In this document: piece by piece, positions 37,011 to 50,600 of the stretch
Layout of the letters: each line of letters opens with the position of its first letter
Position numbering within the stretch: the first letter of the stretch is position 1
Assembly (NCBI GenBank): GCA_964247055.1
Contig: OZ176058.1
Coordinates: 2,108,001 to 2,172,000, forward strand
Origin: Paragordius varius
Taxonomy: Eukaryota; Nematomorpha
Direction: 5' to 3'
Length of the DNA stretch: 64,000 nucleotides
Program-made: the position numbers and the translations under genes
Notes under the pieces: generated by a model
The model's database searches: none
What the model saw: only the letters and a program-made list of their open reading frames with translations
Told to the model about the DNA's origin: nothing

Positions 37011-37317
37011 TACGGTAAAAATTGAAATTATACAGTGAAAATATATATTCCAACATACAAACTTTCAAAAGACTACCCCACCATACTTTTTTATACCTCA
37101 ATTTTAAATTATATAAATAAATTTGATAACAATTTACATCTTGATTATTAAATTTTCAACTCAAAACAAAAATCAAACAAATTCATTCCTAATTATTCAA
37201 CCCAAGCCCATAAGTTATAATAAAAATCAGGGTTATAAGGTATGGTTGCCTTTGCTTAAAAAAACGATTTTGTCTTTATATTTTTACATTTTATCTGTGT
37301 ATTTTAATTTTACTCTA
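37011..37317. mobile_element. MITE family A copy
   Basis: TACGGTAAAAATTGAAATTA at the left and TATTTTAATTTTACTCTA at the right. A second, more decayed family A copy follows at about 37440-37735, just beyond the UBA5 stop. Confidence 0.55.
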
Positions 37318-37697
37318 TAAGTAACTTAAAAAAACCCCATGTACCAATATATACAATTATATATTCACATGTTATTTGTCTATATAAATATGAAAAAATA
37401 ATAAATTAAAGTCCTAGTAAAAACACGTTAAATAACACTGTCAGACCTACGTGAAAATAGAAAGACAAATTTTTTTATCAAAAAACAACCCCATACTTTT
37501 TAAACCTTAATTAATACCATAAAAATCATATAATTACAATCGTAAAATATATATATTCGATTGTGTTACCCATATACATCTTTATTATATAAAGCGCAGT
37601 TTTAAATAAATTATAATTAAAACTAAAAAAAGTCAAGATTTAAAAAGTATAGTTGTTTTTAGAAAAAAATATTGTCTCTATATTATTACATTTTGTC

Positions 37698-37703
37698 TTT
37701 ATT
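37698..37703 (-). terminator. Candidate poly(A) signal of UBA5
   Basis: AATAAA on the minus strand about 85 nt after the stop at 37788. It lies inside decayed MITE A sequence (about 37440-37735), so the mature 3' end may have been supplied by a transposable element. There is no transcript support. Confidence 0.35.
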
Positions 37704-37787
37704 ACTTCTCCATAGAGTATAATTTCAATATTGTATATTTATAAAAAAACGTTACTGTTCTTAACAAGAATTATAATAAAATCAAAT

Positions 37788-40700
37788 TTAAAGATTTTTA
37801 AGTTGAAAAGCTAAATTTTCTAATGTTCCACCAGAACTAAAATTTTTATCTCCAGGATTTGCTTTTTCTAAAGGCTGTTCTAAAAGTTGTTCATTAGAGC
37901 TATTTTCTGTAAAATTAATTGTTTTTGAAAATGTATTTTGTGGAGTTGTTTCGGAATCTGCCAATATAGTTATACCTAAAATATATATTAAAAATAAAAT
38001 TTAGATATTAATTTATATTGTAATTATTATATCAAAATTTGATACTAAATTATGCATGATTTTAACTTAAAGTTGTTTGGATGGTATAAAAGTATTTAAA
38101 AACTATTTAAAAAGATTTTGCGAAAATGTTCTTAAAAGAATATTCGGTGGTAAGAGGTTTATATAACATTTTTATAAATATTAAAGTAACGTCAAAAATC
38201 AATCACACAATGTAAAAATTCCATGAATTATGTTTAAAAACAATAAATACTTGATTTTTAATTATATGTAACCATTCATCTTTGTTTGGGGTTGAAAAAT
38301 AAAAATAGAAAAGTAAAATTGTAAGAAAATTAATTATATATTTAAAAATTGCCTTTATATAGTGCTAAGTTAGTATATCAAAGTATGGTTGTCTTTTTAT
38401 TTTTGCGTCCATAATTTTAATTTTTCACAAAAAAGTTAAATGACTAAAACCATTTTCATATTGATTTATAAATAATTTTATCCTAAAAGTACTATTAATC
38501 CTATATTTTCCAAAAATAACTTATTCATAATTATAAATTAATTTATAAATTAAAATCGATCAAGCAAATAAAAATTGGTAAATTTTTAAATTTTAAATAT
38601 ACAGTAAAAATTGATTATACGGACAAAACGTTAAAAATATAAAGACAAATATTTTTGCCAAAAAGACAACCATATTTTTTGAATCTTGATTTGATTAAAT
38701 ATAACTGATTGTTTTAAACCGCAAAATATAAAATAGAAATGTAAATTGGTAACACAATCAATAATATAGTTTACGATTAATATTATATATCAAAAATTAA
38801 AGTTATAAAAAGTATGGTTGGTTGTCTTTTGAAAAAAATAATTGTCTTTATATCTTATGTTTTGTCAGTATTATTTCAGTTTTTACTGTAATTTACAAAT
38901 TTAATAATTAAAATCAAGAACAATTAAAATCAATCAAGAAAATAATTTTTTTGATAGAAAATTTTAAGTTTATATATATATACCCCATTCGTTCGGTTCT
39001 TGGCGTGTTTTTGAAGAATTGCTATCAGCTGATTTTTTAGCTTCCTGCTCCTTTTTGCGTTCGGCAAAATCAAAAATATCATCATATGTTATTGGGCCAT
39101 TTTTAATATTTTTTTCTTGTTTCTGAGTACCCAAAATTGTTTCGTACAACCTATTTTGAAAATAAAAAGAAAATTATATCAGCTGTTTTCAGTTACAATA
39201 AAAATATAAAGACAAATATTTTTTTCTAAAAGTCAACAACCCCATACTTTTTTAAATGTCTTAATATTTTCAAATATATAACTTTTTATTTTAAACTGCA
39301 AAGTTAATAAAATAGAAATGTACATTGGTAACACAATAAATTATGTATATTTATATAATATTTGGGATAAATATAGGTTTTAAGTAGGATTTTTTTTAAA
39401 AAACTTATATTTTTACGTTGTTTGTCCGTATAATTTCAATTTTTACTGTAATAATAATTTTTGTAAATAAAGAAATTAAAATTAAAATTAAATAAAGGAA
39501 AAATGTTAAATATAATAAGTTTAGTTAAATATGGAGCAGAAAATAAAATAGGACTAATTAAATTGATAAAATACTTATTTTTTTCCAAAAAATCTAAAAA
39601 ACAATTTTTTTTAAATATACATGTAATTTATTTTGCAATGGCATGTGATTTCAATCTCAATTAAATTTTAATTAAATAAAAAAAAGATTGTTAAAATATT
39701 GTTTTTATAGTTAAAAACATATATTAAACTACATAATTTTTTTTCAAAAACTGCTAAAATTATACGGGTACAAAACGTAAACATATATGGACAAATTATA
39801 TATTTTTATTCTTTAAAAGACAACCCAACCATACACTTTTAAAATCTTATTTAATTTTTTTTAAAATATAAATTATGAGTAAGTATATATTGCTGGAAAG
39901 TTTTGAATTATTGCCAAATATTATATTAGGAAAGAGAATTATTATTAAATAATAATAGTAAAAAGTTAAAAAAATAACTATAAGCCAATAATACTGCCCC
40001 CTTTGTAGTTTATGTAAGCTATTTGATAATAATTAATAACTTTTTAGCAATATATACTTACCCATACTGTAAATTATGGTATGTAATATTTAGAGTATAT
40101 AAACATATATATATCGGAAACACAATTACTATATATATATATATTTTACAATTAAGTTTGAGAATATATCAAGGTTTTTTTTAAAAAGAGTATGGTTGTC
40201 TTTTATAAAAAAAACTGTCCTTATATTTTTCAGTTTTTTGTCCGTATAATTTCAAATTTTACTGTTAAAATCTTTGCTAAAAATAAATTCATAAAAAAAC
40301 TGAAAAATAGATTTTAATTTATTATATTAATACAATATAATTTAAACCATACAAAATTTTGTTTGTTTATACAAATATAATCTTTTAAATATGAAAACAT
40401 ATGTTGTTTCAAAAACTTTGGTTTTTAAATCTAAATTTCTGAAAATTTTCTAAAAATCTTGAAAAACTTTTCAAAAAAAACCTTTTTGGTTAAAAGTGCT
40501 CTTACAAACGCGTTACATAAAAAGTAAAAAAAAAACTTTAAAGACCAGAAATATCCAACATTTAATTTTTAAAAACACATTACATTTCTAAAAACTCTCC
40601 TAAAAACTTTAAAAAAAACTCAAAAACTTTTATAAAAAAGTTGTTTAAAAAAGTTACTTAAAATAAGATTTTTGCGTTTGCGCCCTTAAACAATATGAAT

Positions 40701-40860
40701 CTGAACAGGCCGGATTGGGTAACAGAATTGAACGTGGAAAATAATCTTGAAGGGCGTTATAACCGAGATAAGCACTAACTTTTCCAAAACTCAAAAGACG
40801 TCTATAATATTGTTAAAAAAAAATTAATATTTTTTGGAAAACAAAAGAACATATTTTTAG

Positions 40861-40897
<37 letters not shown>

Positions 40898-41039
40898 TTT
40901 TAAAGTTAGAAAATATAATCAAAAATTTAGTATTTAAATAATCTTGAAGAGCGTTATAACCGAGATAAGCACTAACTTTTCCAAAACCCAAAAGACGTCT
41001 AAAATTTTGTTTAAGAAAACATTTTTTGAAATTTTTTTG

Positions 41040-41105
<66 letters not shown>

Positions 41106-42110
41106 AATTTATCTAAAAACTAGAAAATATAATCAAAATTTTATATTTTTTATTTATTTTTTTAGTAATTAAATAATCTTGAAGGGCGTTATAACCGAGA
41201 TAAGCACTAACCTTTCCAAAACTCAAAAGACGCCTATAATTTTGTTTGAGAAAAATATTGTTTAAAATAAATTAAAATATTTTTTAGAAAATATATATAT
41301 ATATATATATATATAATTAATTTATTTAAAAATTAGAAAATATAATCAAAAATTTAGTATTTAAGTAATCTTAAACCCAAAAGACGTCTATAATAATATA
41401 AAAGGTTTTTTCGGAATATATATATATATATATATATTAAATTTATTCAAAAATTAGAAAATATAATCAAAAATTTAGTATTTTAATAATCTTGAAGGGC
41501 GTTATAACCGAGATAAGCACTAACCTTTCCAAAACTCAAAAGACGCCTAAAATTTTGTTTAAAAAAATATTTTTTTGAAATTTTTTTGGAAATAAATATT
41601 TTTTGGAATATATATATATATATATATATTATTAATTTATTTAAAAATTAGAAAATATAATCAAAAATTTAGTATTTAAGTAATCTTAAACCCAAAAGAC
41701 GTCTATAATTTTGTTTGAGAAAAGAAAATTTTAGAAATAATATACAAGGTTTTTTTGGAAAATATATATACATATATATATATATAATTAATTTATTTAA
41801 AAATTAAAAAAATAATCAAAAATTCAGTATTTAAGTAATCTTAAACCCAAAAGACGTTTAAAATTTTGTTAAAAAAAATAAATTTTTTTGGAAATAAATA
41901 TTTAAAAAAAATTAAATTTATATATATATATATATAATTAATTTATTTAAATTTGACAATATAATTTATATATTTTTTAGTATTTAAATAATTTTGAAGG
42001 GCGTTATAACCGAGATAAGCACTAACTTTTCCAAAACCCAAAAGACGTCTATATCTTTGAAAAGAAATATATTTTTTCAAAATAAATTAAAAAAATTTAA
42101 TATTTTTTGG

Positions 42111-42150
<40 letters not shown>

Positions 42151-45100
42151 TACCATTTACAGTTTAAATTAACCCTTGAACAATTGAAATTCACCCTTGA
42201 ACAAGTTCAATTCCTAAAAAAACATATATTTTAAATGAGGGTGAATTCGAATTGTTCAAGGGTGAATTTGAATTGTTTAAGGGGTTTTTTTGTAAAATAT
42301 ATATATATTAAATCTATTTAAAAATTAAAAAATATAATCAAAAATTTATATATTTTTCGGTATAATATAATCTTGAAGGGTATTATAATCGAGATAAGCA
42401 CTAACCTTTCCAAAACTCAAAAAGCGTCCGTCTATTAAAAATTTTTGCCTATTTTTTAAAAATTGTAAGAATATCTTAAAGTTTTTTTATATTTAACTTT
42501 TAATTTTTTTAAAACTAAAAAATGTCCAACTTTAAACTGAACCAAAAATTTATCAAATATAGCAAAAAATACTTTAATGAATATAAACCGAAAAATTCTC
42601 TAAAAATCTTGAAAAATATTTTGTAAAAACCTTGAAAAATGTCATTTTTCGCCATTTTTTTTCAAAATATTTTAAATTTTTTAATAAATCATTCAAAATA
42701 TTCATTTGTTTTAAACTTTTTCAAAAAATTTAACTTTTAATTTTTCTAAAACTAAAAAAAAATTTTCAAACTTTAAACATTTTTAAACCGCAATGATAGC
42801 CAATTACTTTTAAAACCATTCTTTTCAAGATGTAACATAAAAAACCCGTAAAATTTCTAAAAAAAATTTTAAAAAAACCCAAAAATCTAAATTTATTCCC
42901 TAATTTCTAAGAAAAAAAACTTAGATTCTTTTTAAAACTAATAAAATGAATGTCAAACTTTAAACAATTTTGAACAAAAAGTCCAGCTATGATAGCCATG
43001 GTCATGAGTAATCTTAAAAACATTCATTTTTCGCCATTTTTAAACTATTTTAACAATTTTTATATCAATTTTAAAGTAATTAAACAATTTTTTCTTAATT
43101 TTAAATATTTAAAATGCTTGTAAAACTTAAAAAATCTCAAACTTTAAACAATTTTGAACTAAAAGTCCAGCTATGATAGCCATGGTCGTGGGTAAACTGG
43201 CTGCACAAACGCCTTCACGTTTCAAAGTTTTTTCATCAATCTTTTCAGCTATCAAATAAGGTGGAATGCACTAAAAAAAAATTTTTAGATTTTTTAAAAA
43301 TATTAAATTTTATAAAAAAAATAAATTTATTAAAATTTATATATATATATATATATATATAATAAATTATAAAATGTTTTTTTATAAACTACATATAAAT
43401 AATTTTGAATGTAATTTTATTTTGTTTTAAATTTTCGGTTAAATTTTTTAATTTTTCTAATTCTATATATATATATATATATCAATATAAAGTTCGATAT
43501 AAATATTTTTTTACAAAAAATAAAGTATGTTTTTAAAACTACATTTTTAAATTAAATTTAATTAACCTTTTTTCATCAATTTTATATATAGATTGATTAC
43601 ATAAATATTTTTACAAAAAAAATAGAATGTTTTTTTATAAACTATATAAATAATTATAAATTAAATTTTTTTAGTTTCAAAGTTTTTTTTATCAATCTTT
43701 TCGGCCACTAAGTAGGGTGGAATGCACTAAAAAATAATTTTTTTTAGATTTATAATTTACAAAAAAAATTAAAATATTTATAAATTTAAAAAAAATATTT
43801 AATTTTATTGATTTTAAAATATATAAAAAAATAAATATTTTTTACAAATAAAAATAATTATAAATTTTCTAATTTTTTTCATAATTTTCGGATTTTAATT
43901 TTTTAAAATTTTAATATATTATTGAAAAAAAATTAATGAAATATTTATAAAAAATATAAATATTAATATATATATATATATATATATATAAATATAGATT
44001 GATTACATAAATATTTTTTTCTTACAAAAAATAATAAAATGTTTTTTCATCAATATTTTCAGCTACCAAGTAGGGTGGAATGCACTAAAAAATAATTTTT
44101 TTAAATAATTTTTTTAAAGTAATTTTATAAAAAATATTAAATTTTTTAAAAATATTATAATATTAAATATAAATTTTATTAAAATAAATATATTTTAATA
44201 CAAAAAAAATTAATATTAAATTGCTTTAAAGTTTTTTCCTCAATCTTTTTAGCTACTAAATAAGGTGGAATGCACTAAAAAATAAAAAATATTTTACAAA
44301 AAAAATAATTAAAAAATGTTTTTATAAACTATATTCAAATAAAATTTATTTGTTTTAAATTTTATTCATCAATTTTTTTGAAATTATAAAAAAAAATTTT
44401 TTTAAATTGAAAATTTTATTGAAAAATATTAAATTTTATTTTATTATAAATATATAAATATATATATGTATACATATTATAAAGATTGATCAAATAATTT
44501 TAATTCAATATTTTTTGTTTTAAGTTTTTTCATCAATCTTTTCAGCTACCAGGTAAGGTGGAATGCACTAAAAAATAAAAAATTTTAAAAAAAATTTTTT
44601 TAAAATTAAATATTTATAAAAAATATTAAATTTTATAAAAAATTAATATAAATTTAGAAAAATATTAAATTTTATTAAAAATATAAAAATTAAAGAATAC
44701 ATCCAAATTTTAAATTAAATTTGATTTAACTTTTTTCATCAATTTTTCTCGTATAAAAAATAAATAATTTTTTTAATTAAATTTTTTTAAATTTATTAAA
44801 AATATTAAATTTTATAAAAAATATCTAAATATATATATATATATATATAGATTGATAAAATATATTTTTTTTACAAACAAAAAAAATTAAGTATATCTTT
44901 TTAAACAACATGCAAAATATTTTAAATTAAATTTAATTAACCTTTTTCCATTAATTTTTTATATACATTGATTACATAAATATTTTTTTTACAAAAATAT
45001 AATATTTAAAGAACGTTTTTTAAATCAATTTTTTATCAATCTTTTCGATTACTAAGTAGGGTGGAATGCACTAAAAAATAAATTATAATGATAAATTTTT

Positions 45101-45814
45101 TAAAATTTTTTATTAATTTATTTTATAAATTTATTATTATTAAAAATATATTATTATTATATAAATATTATACATATAGATTGATAAAAAATATTAAATT
45201 TTATAAAAAATATAAAAATTAAAGAATACATTCAAATTTTAAATTAAATTTGATTTAACTTTTTTCATCAATTTTTCTCTGATAAATATATAATTTTTTT
45301 AATTAAATTTTAAATTTTTTTAAATTTATTAATAATATAAAAAATATGTAAATATATATATATAGATTGCTAAAATAAATATATATTTTTTACAAAAAAA
45401 TTATAATTTTTTAATAAACTACATTCAAAATATTTTAAATTAAATTTAATATCACTTTTTTCATCAATTTTATATATAGATTGATAAAAAAAATATTTTT
45501 TTTGACAAAAAATAATTAAAAATTTATGTTTGTTTAATAAACTATTCATCAAATTATAAATTTAAGTTTTTTTCGTTTTAAATTTTTTGCATCAATCTTT
45601 TCAGCTACCAAGTAAGGTGGAATGCACTAAAAAATAAATTATAAAATTTTTTTTTTAAAATTATTTTTTATAAATTAATATTGAATTTAAAATATATTAT
45701 AAAAATAATAAAATTTTGTAGATATAATAGATTAATAAAATAGTGATATGCACAATTTTTTGTTAATATTAAAAAAAATAAATTTAAAAATTTGTTAATT
45801 ATTTTTAATTTTAC

Positions 45815-45845
<31 letters not shown>

Positions 45846-47127
45846 GATTTTTTAAATTATTTTAGAAAATTAATTTTTAGACATTTCTAAAAAATTTAAA
45901 TATTAAAAAATTGGAATTTATAAAAAAAATAATATATAATTTTAAAGTTTTTTTTCCATCAATTTTTTTCAAAAAAAACTAAGAGTAAGGGGGAATAAAA
46001 AATATTATTTAAATTATTTAAAATAAAAAATATTATTTTAATATAATTTTATAATTTTTTAAAAAAATTTAAAATTTATTAAAATAGTTATTAAATTTTC
46101 AAAATATAATTTTTATTAATATCATTTATTTTACGCCAAAAAATATTCCTTTATTTGTATTAATATTTAAAAATACACTAAAAAAATAATTTTTAACTTT
46201 AAAAATTGATATTTTATAATTAATTATTATAATGATAAATTAAACAAACTCTTTCATTATTTTTAAATATTATTTTTTTTATATTTTTTATTAAAATTAA
46301 TTTTTATTTTAAATTAAACAATTTTTTTTAATAATTTTTCCTTATTTTTTTTATTTTTATTTTTTAAACTAAAACATTAATATCAAATAAAATATTAATA
46401 AAATTTATTTTTTTTTCAAATTTTATGATTAATTATTATTAATCTATTTATATGAACATATTTTCTTTTTAAATTAAACATTGTTTTTCCTTTTTATAAA
46501 CTTTTTTTATTTCTTTTTTTAACAATTTTTTTATTTTTAAAACTTTAAATCAAATAAATTTTATAAATATTTTTTAAATTTTTTAATTAATTATTTAATT
46601 AACCATATTTTTTTATTTTTTTAATTAAATATTCTTTTTTTATATTTAAATTAATTTTTATATTTTTTTTATTTTTAAATTAAATATTTTTTATAAACTT
46701 AAATTAATCAAATATTTTACAGCAAAACAAGCAGTTAACCCAGGGACCATATGTTGAATGTGACCAGAGATGGCGTTTTCGCTAACACCTGACTCCATCC
46801 ATTCTATATTAAGTTCATTGCAAATCTAAAAAAATTTAAAAAAATATTTACAAATAAAAAAATTAAAATAAAAATTTAAAAAAATATAAAAAATTTAAAA
46901 ATTCAAAAGAAAATGAAAAAAAAATTAAAATTTTTTTTTGAAAGATATAAAAAAACTTAAAAAAACAAAAAAAAATCAAGAAATTTAAAAAAACAAAAAA
47001 AATCAAGTTATATTAGAAATTATTTTAAATACTACTAATTAAACTCTGAGTTTAATTATCATCTAAAATATCTTAAAAAATCAAAAAAAATTAAGAAAAA
47101 TATGAAATATTTAAATTTAATTAATGA

Positions 47128-47173
<46 letters not shown>

Positions 47174-47653
47174 TTTTAATATTTAAGAATAAAATATATA
47201 ATTTTAAAAAAATTGGTAAAATATTAAATAAATTAATAAACTATTTTAATTTCGTATTAAAAAAAATTAAAAACTTTTTAATATTAACATTCTTTAAATA
47301 AATATATTTTTATAATAAATATTTTTATTTTTTGATTATAACATATTTTTCTATTTTTTTAAAAAATAAATAATTTTCATAATATTTTCCTAATTCCAAT
47401 TTTTTAAAAAAATTAAATAATTTTCCACTCGCGTACTGCATTTATCGTCATTCTGGCCTCATAATTATCGACACAACTAAGGATAAGAGATGGGCATTGT
47501 TCTTTAATTATGGACAGAAATCGTGTAAAATTATACGCTGTTGTAATATTGAAATCATATGTTTCTATTTCAACATCTGGATTAATTGATCTAAAAATAT
47601 AAATATTATAAAAAAATAATTAAAATATAATTTTTTAAATAATAAATTACATT

Positions 47654-47694
<41 letters not shown>

Positions 47695-50600
47695 ATATGA
47701 ATTTAATTAAATAAATTTCAAAATTAAATAAAAATAAAAAATTTAAGCGTATTTTTAGAAGCTAGAAAATTTTCTTTTATTTTTTTTAAATGAAGTATTT
47801 TTTAAAATATATATTATTTTTATCATTTTAAAATTAAACAATATTTCTAAATATAAATTTATTAGAATAAATAATAATAAAAAACTTAGAGTACATTCAT
47901 TAAAGAATATTTTTTTATTTTTTTTAAAAAATGTTATTATTTTATATAATTAAACAATATTTCTACCTATAAATTTATTAAATTAAATTTTAAAAATAAA
48001 TTTAAAAAAAAAAATTAAATAAAATAAAAAATTTAAGCGTATTTTTAGCAACTTGCACTTTAAAAATAATTTTATTAAAAAATATATTTTTTTATTTTTT
48101 TTAAGTAAAAAAAATTTATTTTGTAAATGAAGTTATTTTGAATTTTTTTAAATTCATAAAAATATTTATTAAAAAATAAAATTATTATATATTATTATAT
48201 AATTTATTATTATTATTTTCCTACATATAGATTTAATATGAATAAATTTTAATAAAATTATTTAATAAAATAAAAAACTTAAGCGTATTTTTAGCAGCAA
48301 AAAATTTTTTTTTTATTTTTTTAAAAATGAAATATTTTTTTAAAAAATAATTATTTTATATTATTTTAAAATAAACATTAATTTAAAATAATTTTTTTTT
48401 TTTATAAAAAAAATTATTTTTATTATTTTAAAATTAACATTTTACATAATTTCTAAAAAATATTTAATAAAATAAAAAAAACTTAAGCGTATATTCATAT
48501 TAATTTTTTTTATTTTTTTAATTAATACAAAATATATATATATATATATATATATTTAAAAATAAACAATATTTTTATAAAAAAATCAATTTAATTATAT
48601 TTTAAAATTAAATAAAATAAAAAACTACTTTAATGTATTTTTAGCAGCTTGCACTTTTGAGAGTCCGGCCTGATCAGGTGTGAAAAACAGACGATTCATA
48701 TTTGCCAATTCAACCCGGTCATAATCAAATAATATCAGCTAAAAATTCAAAAATAATAAAATTAATAAAATATTTATTTAGAAATATTTAAAATAAAATA
48801 TATATAATAATTTAAATATTTAAAAATTTTGTAAAAAAAATTAATAATGCTGGAAAAAATTAAAAAAAAATAATTTTTAATAGTATGTATAAATTTATAA
48901 AATATATTTTAAAATATTTATATGTATATTATTTTAAATAAAAAAAATATTAAATAAATATAAATAATTTCTGATAAAAAAATAAAAAAAAATTTAAATA
49001 TATTTAATTTAAATAAAAATCTAATAAAAATATATTTTTAAAATATGTATAAATCTAATATTTATAATAATTTAATTAATATATAAAAATATTGTAAAAA
49101 ATATATAATATCAGCTGTAGAAGTAAAATTCAAAAAAATAAAATTATTTATAATTTAATGTATAAATCTATAAAATATAATATTTAAATTGTATTTTATA
49201 ATATATAAAATGTAATTAAAAAAATTAAAAAAATTTGATTGGATATAGAAAATTTTTTAAAAAAATTAAAAATATTTCTTTAGAAAAAATTAAAAAAAAT
49301 TAATTAAAAATACAAATTTAATATAAATTTAAAAATTAATTCTTTAAAACAAAACTAAAAATTAAATTTTATTTTCAAAAAAAAAATTTTTTTTAAAAAT
49401 AAAATCAAAACCTTTCCAATTCCACTATAATATTTAAAAATTCAATCTAATTCAAAAAATTAAAAAAATAGAAATAAAAAAACATAAATTTAAAATAAAA
49501 CTAAATTATTCTATTAAACAAAATAAAAAATATTTAATTTTTCTTTCAAAAAAAAATTAAATTTTTTTTAAAAATAAAATCAAAACCTTTCCAATTCCAC
49601 ATCTGGTTAACATTTCGGCAGAAACACTTCCAATTCCCCCGACCCCAACTATAAGAACAGAATATTCTCGAATTTTCTAAAAAAAAATTAAATTTAAAAA
49701 TAATTTTGTTGAAAAATATATTTAAAATCAAAATTATTTAAAATTAAAAAAATAAAATTCTCGAATTTTCTAAAAAAAAATTAATTTTAAATAGAAATTT
49801 GTTGATATATAAAGACAATTAACTATTTTTTTCAAAATTTTTTAAAACTAAAAATATAAAATTCTCGAATTTATAAAAAATATTGAAAAAAAATATTAAA
49901 AATAAATTTTAAAATAAATTTTTTGAAATAAAAAGACAACTAACTAATATTTTTTCAAAAAATATCCTTTTTCGATTTACAATTAAAATTATATAGAATT
50001 AATATTTTTTTAAATTAAAATTTATAACTCTAAGAACGCACAATTCTCGAATTTTCTAAAAAATATTTTTTAAAATTAATTAAAATAAATTTGTTGATAT
50101 ATAAAGACAACTAACTAATAATTTTTTCAAAAGTACTTTTTTATTAATATATTTAAAATTAAAATTATTGAAATAAAATATAAAATTAATAGTAAAATTG
50201 AAATCATACCACAGATAAAATAAAAATATAAAAAATTATTTAAATTATAATAAAAATAATTTCAATTTCAATTTAAAATTAATATTAAAATCAATTTAAA
50301 AAAAAACTTTTAAATTTTTATACCGTTAAAGTTTTAATTTAAATTGAAATAATTTTTTATTGGGTATATACACAAAAATTATTTTTTTACAAAATATAAT
50401 ACATTTTAAATTCACACTTGAGAGCATTTCATATTTACCTTAAAACTTAAAAACTAGTGTTTTAATGGGCTAATTTAACTTAAAAATAATATACCATTTA
50501 CAATTAAAATTTACCCTTAAACAATTCAAATTCACCCTTGAACAATTCAAAATCACCCTTAAACAATTCAAAAAACCCTTGAACAATTCGAATTTCTTCT

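Larger units (their letters stand above)
30400..37780. other. Intergenic region between aldolase and UBA5
   Basis: No host gene was recognised. The content is decayed elements listed separately: a foldback repeat, family G, a LINE-like scrap, a mariner relic, and A, B and C MITEs. The stretches 32.1-33.7 kb and 36.2-36.7 kb show only AT-rich DNA. Confidence 0.6.
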
